From Tolypeutes matacus (taxonomy: Eukaryota > Chordata > Mammalia > Cingulata > Chlamyphoridae), in the NCBI GenBank assembly GCA_026826555.1, contig JAKSZT010018369.1, positions 7,730 to 71,729 of the forward strand: a stretch of 64,000 nucleotides of DNA, in the 5' to 3' direction. A model generated the notes under the pieces. That model did not search any database. It saw nothing but the letters and a program-made list of their open reading frames with translations, and was not told the DNA's origin. The position numbers and the translations under genes were made by a program. Shown in pieces: positions 60,850 through 64,000 of the stretch. Positions within the stretch are counted from its first letter, which is position 1; each line of letters begins with the position of its first letter.

Positions 60850-63800
60850 GTGTGCTGGGGCACAGAGGCGGTGGGACTGGCTCTGGTCAGCTTGCACGAG
60901 ATTAGTGGTTCCAGTGCCCTCTCCAGCGCCAATGGCACCCAGGCCAGAAAAGAGCATTCCTTGGCCCTGTTAGGGCAGGTAACTGCACTGTTGAAAGCTT
61001 CCACTTTTTCCTTTCCTGCAAATAAACGGAGGCCTAAACTGCCCAGTTAAGTACTCCCTGTCCCACAAAATGGTCAGACACTTAGTTTCAAGTAGCTTTG
61101 AAGAGTCCCTCTGTATCTTTTTTTTTTTTTTTTAGTTGAGGTTGCAGAAAATCTCTTTGGAGGCTTCAGCTGTCAGCCCCGCTCCCTGCCTCTGAGCGAC
61201 AGGCTCCCCAGCATTTCTGAAGGCTGCGGGCACTGACCACTCCCGTGAGCTGAGCTAAGGCCAGGCAGCCACCCCACCCAGAGCAGCAGGCCTGGCTACA
61301 GGGGACCTGCCGAGGGCCAGGGAGGGGAGCTGGGCCTCGTGGATGCAGGTGACAGAGGCAGGAGGGAAGCCGCGGAGAAGCAGCCACAGAGGCAAGCTTT
61401 GCTCAGCTCGTTCCGCTAATTGCTGCTTCTCCAGTGGGGGGAGTGCAGAGTGTGTCGGGAGTCAGGAGCTGGCACTGTGGCCCTTGTCCGTGAGGATGCC
61501 ACAAGCCCAGTGCGTCCATCTTCCTTCACCCTTCCCTTTGCTAACTGAGAAGTCCAGACCCTGGTAAAACCCCTTGTGTGATTTTCCAGACCTGACCACA
61601 GGCCGCCGGCAGGCCTCCGGGGCAGCTGCCCTCCCCACACAGCCCTCCATGGCTGCCATGGGCTCGGGCCCCCTGGCTGGCCAGGCACTAGCCCGCCCCC
61701 CACTCCGAGCCCAGGCCTGTTGAGGGCCTTGGCTGGGGCACTCATCTCCACTCTGACTCAGTACCTTTCCGGTCCTAGCCCTCCCCCGCATGCTCTCTGA
61801 CCCTCAGGTCCATAAAGAGGCGGGGCCTTTGTGCATGGCTCCTCATCAGCGAGACGGTTGCCCCCTCTGTGCTGCACCCACCTCAACTTCGCCACTCCAT
61901 TCCATGGGGGAGTGGAACACTGGGTTGTCGACGCTTTTCTTTTTCTTTGCCTCTTGCCTCTACCATCGCAGTAAGTGGATAAAGTCTTGGTTGCTCTGCT
62001 CATTCTGGCCTGTTGTCCTACTCGACCCCTTCAGTACCTGACTGCTCTGCACTAAGGAAGATCCGATCTTATTTGAGGAGGCAATCCTGCTTTTCCCGAC
62101 TCCCTTACTGCTAGGAATGGTAACACAACAGCGTTCTGGCCAAGAAGACATAAGCAGGAGTCTGCTGGGTGTTTCTGGGAAAACGTTTATTTTCCTGATA
62201 AAAGGAGATAGACATGCCAGATATGGTCCTGCCTCCTTCTCCTGATTTAAGCATTAAAATTCTCCTTGGAGATACAGCAGCCATTTTGTGACCATGAGAC
62301 CACACTCCAACCACTGAGGATGGTGGAGGGGAGAGGCAAAGAGGCAGAGTTTGCATCTTTGTACCACGTACCAACCACAGATCGCCCACCTCTTGTCTCC
62401 TGTTTTGTCAGAAAACAGCCAGCTTCATGTGTTTAACCAGCAGTCATCACATTTTTTGCTATTCGCAACTGAAGGCATTACTACCTAAGGCTGAGTTTGT
62501 CTCAACAGCAAGGACTCAAACACTGCAAATTGGATATTTGCCACAAGAAGAAGGCAGCTTAAGAAAGGGACCGTCTCTTGTCTAAAGGCTCCCAGGTGTA
62601 AATGACCCAGAATAAAAATTCTCTCTGGAGGAGGTAAGTACTCTACGAAGGGAAAGGCTGCTGGAGCAAAGCCAGATCCTTGGAAGAGTCAGCCAGACCA
62701 TCTTCAAATTGCTAAAAGCCTCAGCCATTGGAGAACACGCCCTCAGTGGCTCTGAGCGACCCGCTCTCTGCTTCCGCTCATGGGAGCACAGATCCCAGCC
62801 CGTGCTAGGCAGAGAAGAGCCAGCAGGGCAGCTGCACTTGAATATGCCTTCCTCGTGACCTCGCAGTTTCACAGACAGCTGGAAACTGGGTTCCGATCCA
62901 CTGTGGTGTGGACCAATGCTTTCCTAAGCCCCCTGAGAGAAGGCACTGGCCACAAAAGCAAGACTGGCCACGAAAGCATGACCCTGGGTAGTGGAAACTC
63001 CCCATCTTGGGTGGTCCCACACACAGGTCTGGGGGTCGTCCCTAGGTTTCTTGGAAGCCAAAGACCTGATGTTTTTTTTTCAGTTTCTCCCTCCCCTCTC
63101 CAGGCATCCGTTGTGATCCCAAGACAGAGATGCAGCAGCCATTTTGTGACCGTGAGACCGCACTCCAACCACCTGTGAGGCGGGCTCCGTCCTTCCCCCG
63201 TGGAGCACCTGAACAGAGCTCACGTGCACATAGGGCGATGACGGCATGGGGCGCACTTGCTCCGCACAGACCTCTGACACCCCATCTTGACCCCATCGCT
63301 GACGTGTCTAAGTACGTTTAGGGTAGCACAGCTTAGAATTCGAATTCTGAAGATGTTCTCTGGTCATTTTGGTGTCAGGAGAGCTCTTCCTTCCTCTTTC
63401 GCAGAGAAAACAGACCGACTGCTAGAGTTCCACCCCGCTACCATGAGCCCGTTGTTCCCCGTTCCTGCTCCAAGCCTCTCAGCTGCATGCCTCCCGCCAG
63501 TGACGGGATCCCGTCTACTCTAGACTGTCAGAAACTAACATTCTGCAGCCAGAAACCCTGGCACCCTACAGTTTGTAAGAGCATGTACGTATGCTCAAGC
63601 AGGCAACTAACTGAAGCAACCCCGCCCATGCCCCACTCTTCTTTGTAACTCCTCATCCTTTACTTCTCAGCCTAAAGTTACGAGAGGGCTTCCTGGAGCC
63701 CACGTGCCACTAAGTCAGCCTGTCCACTCCTCCATAGCTTCCATTGCTCCGTCTGTTTTTCTCGTAGGTCATTTATTTTTCTCTAGTTTAATCTAATGGA

Positions 63801-64000
63801 AGAAAATGTCGAAAAGGCCAGAGGCTTTAAGAAAAGGAGAAAAGGTAGTTTCAGATCAATATAAAACCCAATTTTCTTCTGATTCAGCACACCTCCTTTA
63901 TCCATTTTATGCCAGTTATCTATCAATTCAAGTGAAGTTTTATGAACCTTGACAGAATATGAAACTATTCAGTGTGTTTTATAGAACAAGGTATTATTGA

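Larger units (their letters stand above)
58058..64000 (-). repeat. Right arm of the large inverted duplication (continues past the window)
   Basis: Reverse complement of 41,588-47,498. Differences are spread along the arm, including an extra 12 bp (CTGAACAGAGCT) at about 63,209-63,220 and about 24 extra bp at about 60,945-60,968. A G-to-A change (near 61,752) turns a tryptophan codon of the left-arm frame 43,574-44,161 into a stop. The arm is cut by the window end, so its length is a minimum. Confidence 0.93.

Noticed and set aside
41588..64000. CRISPR array, bacterial mobile island or phage
   Set aside because: There are no regularly spaced short repeats and no prokaryotic gene organisation. 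All recognisable sequence is mammalian.

Overview
The window is mammalian nuclear DNA. It has no compact gene arrangement, abundant decayed retroelements, L1 fragments, MaLR-type LTRs, olfactory-receptor pseudogenes and processed retrocopies of ordinary mammalian genes. Two tRNA-derived SINEs (31,794-31,978 and about 33,566-33,750) look like the DAS-SINE family described from the nine-banded armadillo. A xenarthran, most likely an armadillo, is therefore the best guess. The species call rests on my recognition of that SINE, not on a search. I find no intact protein-coding gene, no rRNA or functional tRNA gene and no CRISPR array. Nearly all long reading frames are chance frames in GC-rich DNA or pieces of pseudogenes.

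Layout, left part (1 to about 36 kb, AT-rich): an olfactory receptor pseudogene (4,893-5,715); a 5' fragment of an L1 (8,200-9,260); a degenerate 7-kb endogenous retrovirus in minus orientation with two LTRs, a tRNA-Phe-like primer site and a broken gag zinc-knuckle region (9,869-16,875); L1 3' UTR and ORF2 fragments (17,240-20,850); an L1 piece that looks 5'-inverted (21,120-21,540); a FOXK2 retrocopy flanked by 184-bp inverted repeats (21,543-22,682); a GC-rich block ending in AATAAA plus an A-tract (22,850-24,598); a MaLR solo LTR (26,380-26,764); a SINE with perfect 11-bp target-site duplications; a second olfactory receptor pseudogene (32,296-33,222); and directly beside it a retrocopy of ATP11B, a P4-ATPase, split by a second SINE (33,245-36,160).

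Layout, right part (37-64 kb, GC-richer): old MIR, L1 and MLT1 pieces, then a large inverted duplication. The left arm (41,588-47,498) is repeated in reverse complement as the right arm (58,058-64,000, running off the window). The arms are roughly 98-99% alike by eye, with scattered substitutions and small indels, and enclose about 10.5 kb. A 100-N assembly gap sits exactly at the inner end of the left arm. Each arm carries the same MaLR-like solo LTR with the same 5-bp target duplication, so that insertion predates the duplication. The spacer holds a perfectly duplicated 98-bp segment and an old LTR-retroelement body.

Nothing here works together as a pathway. The interest is structural: nested and inverted retrocopies, and a large near-palindrome that is either a young segmental duplication or a haplotype-level assembly error.
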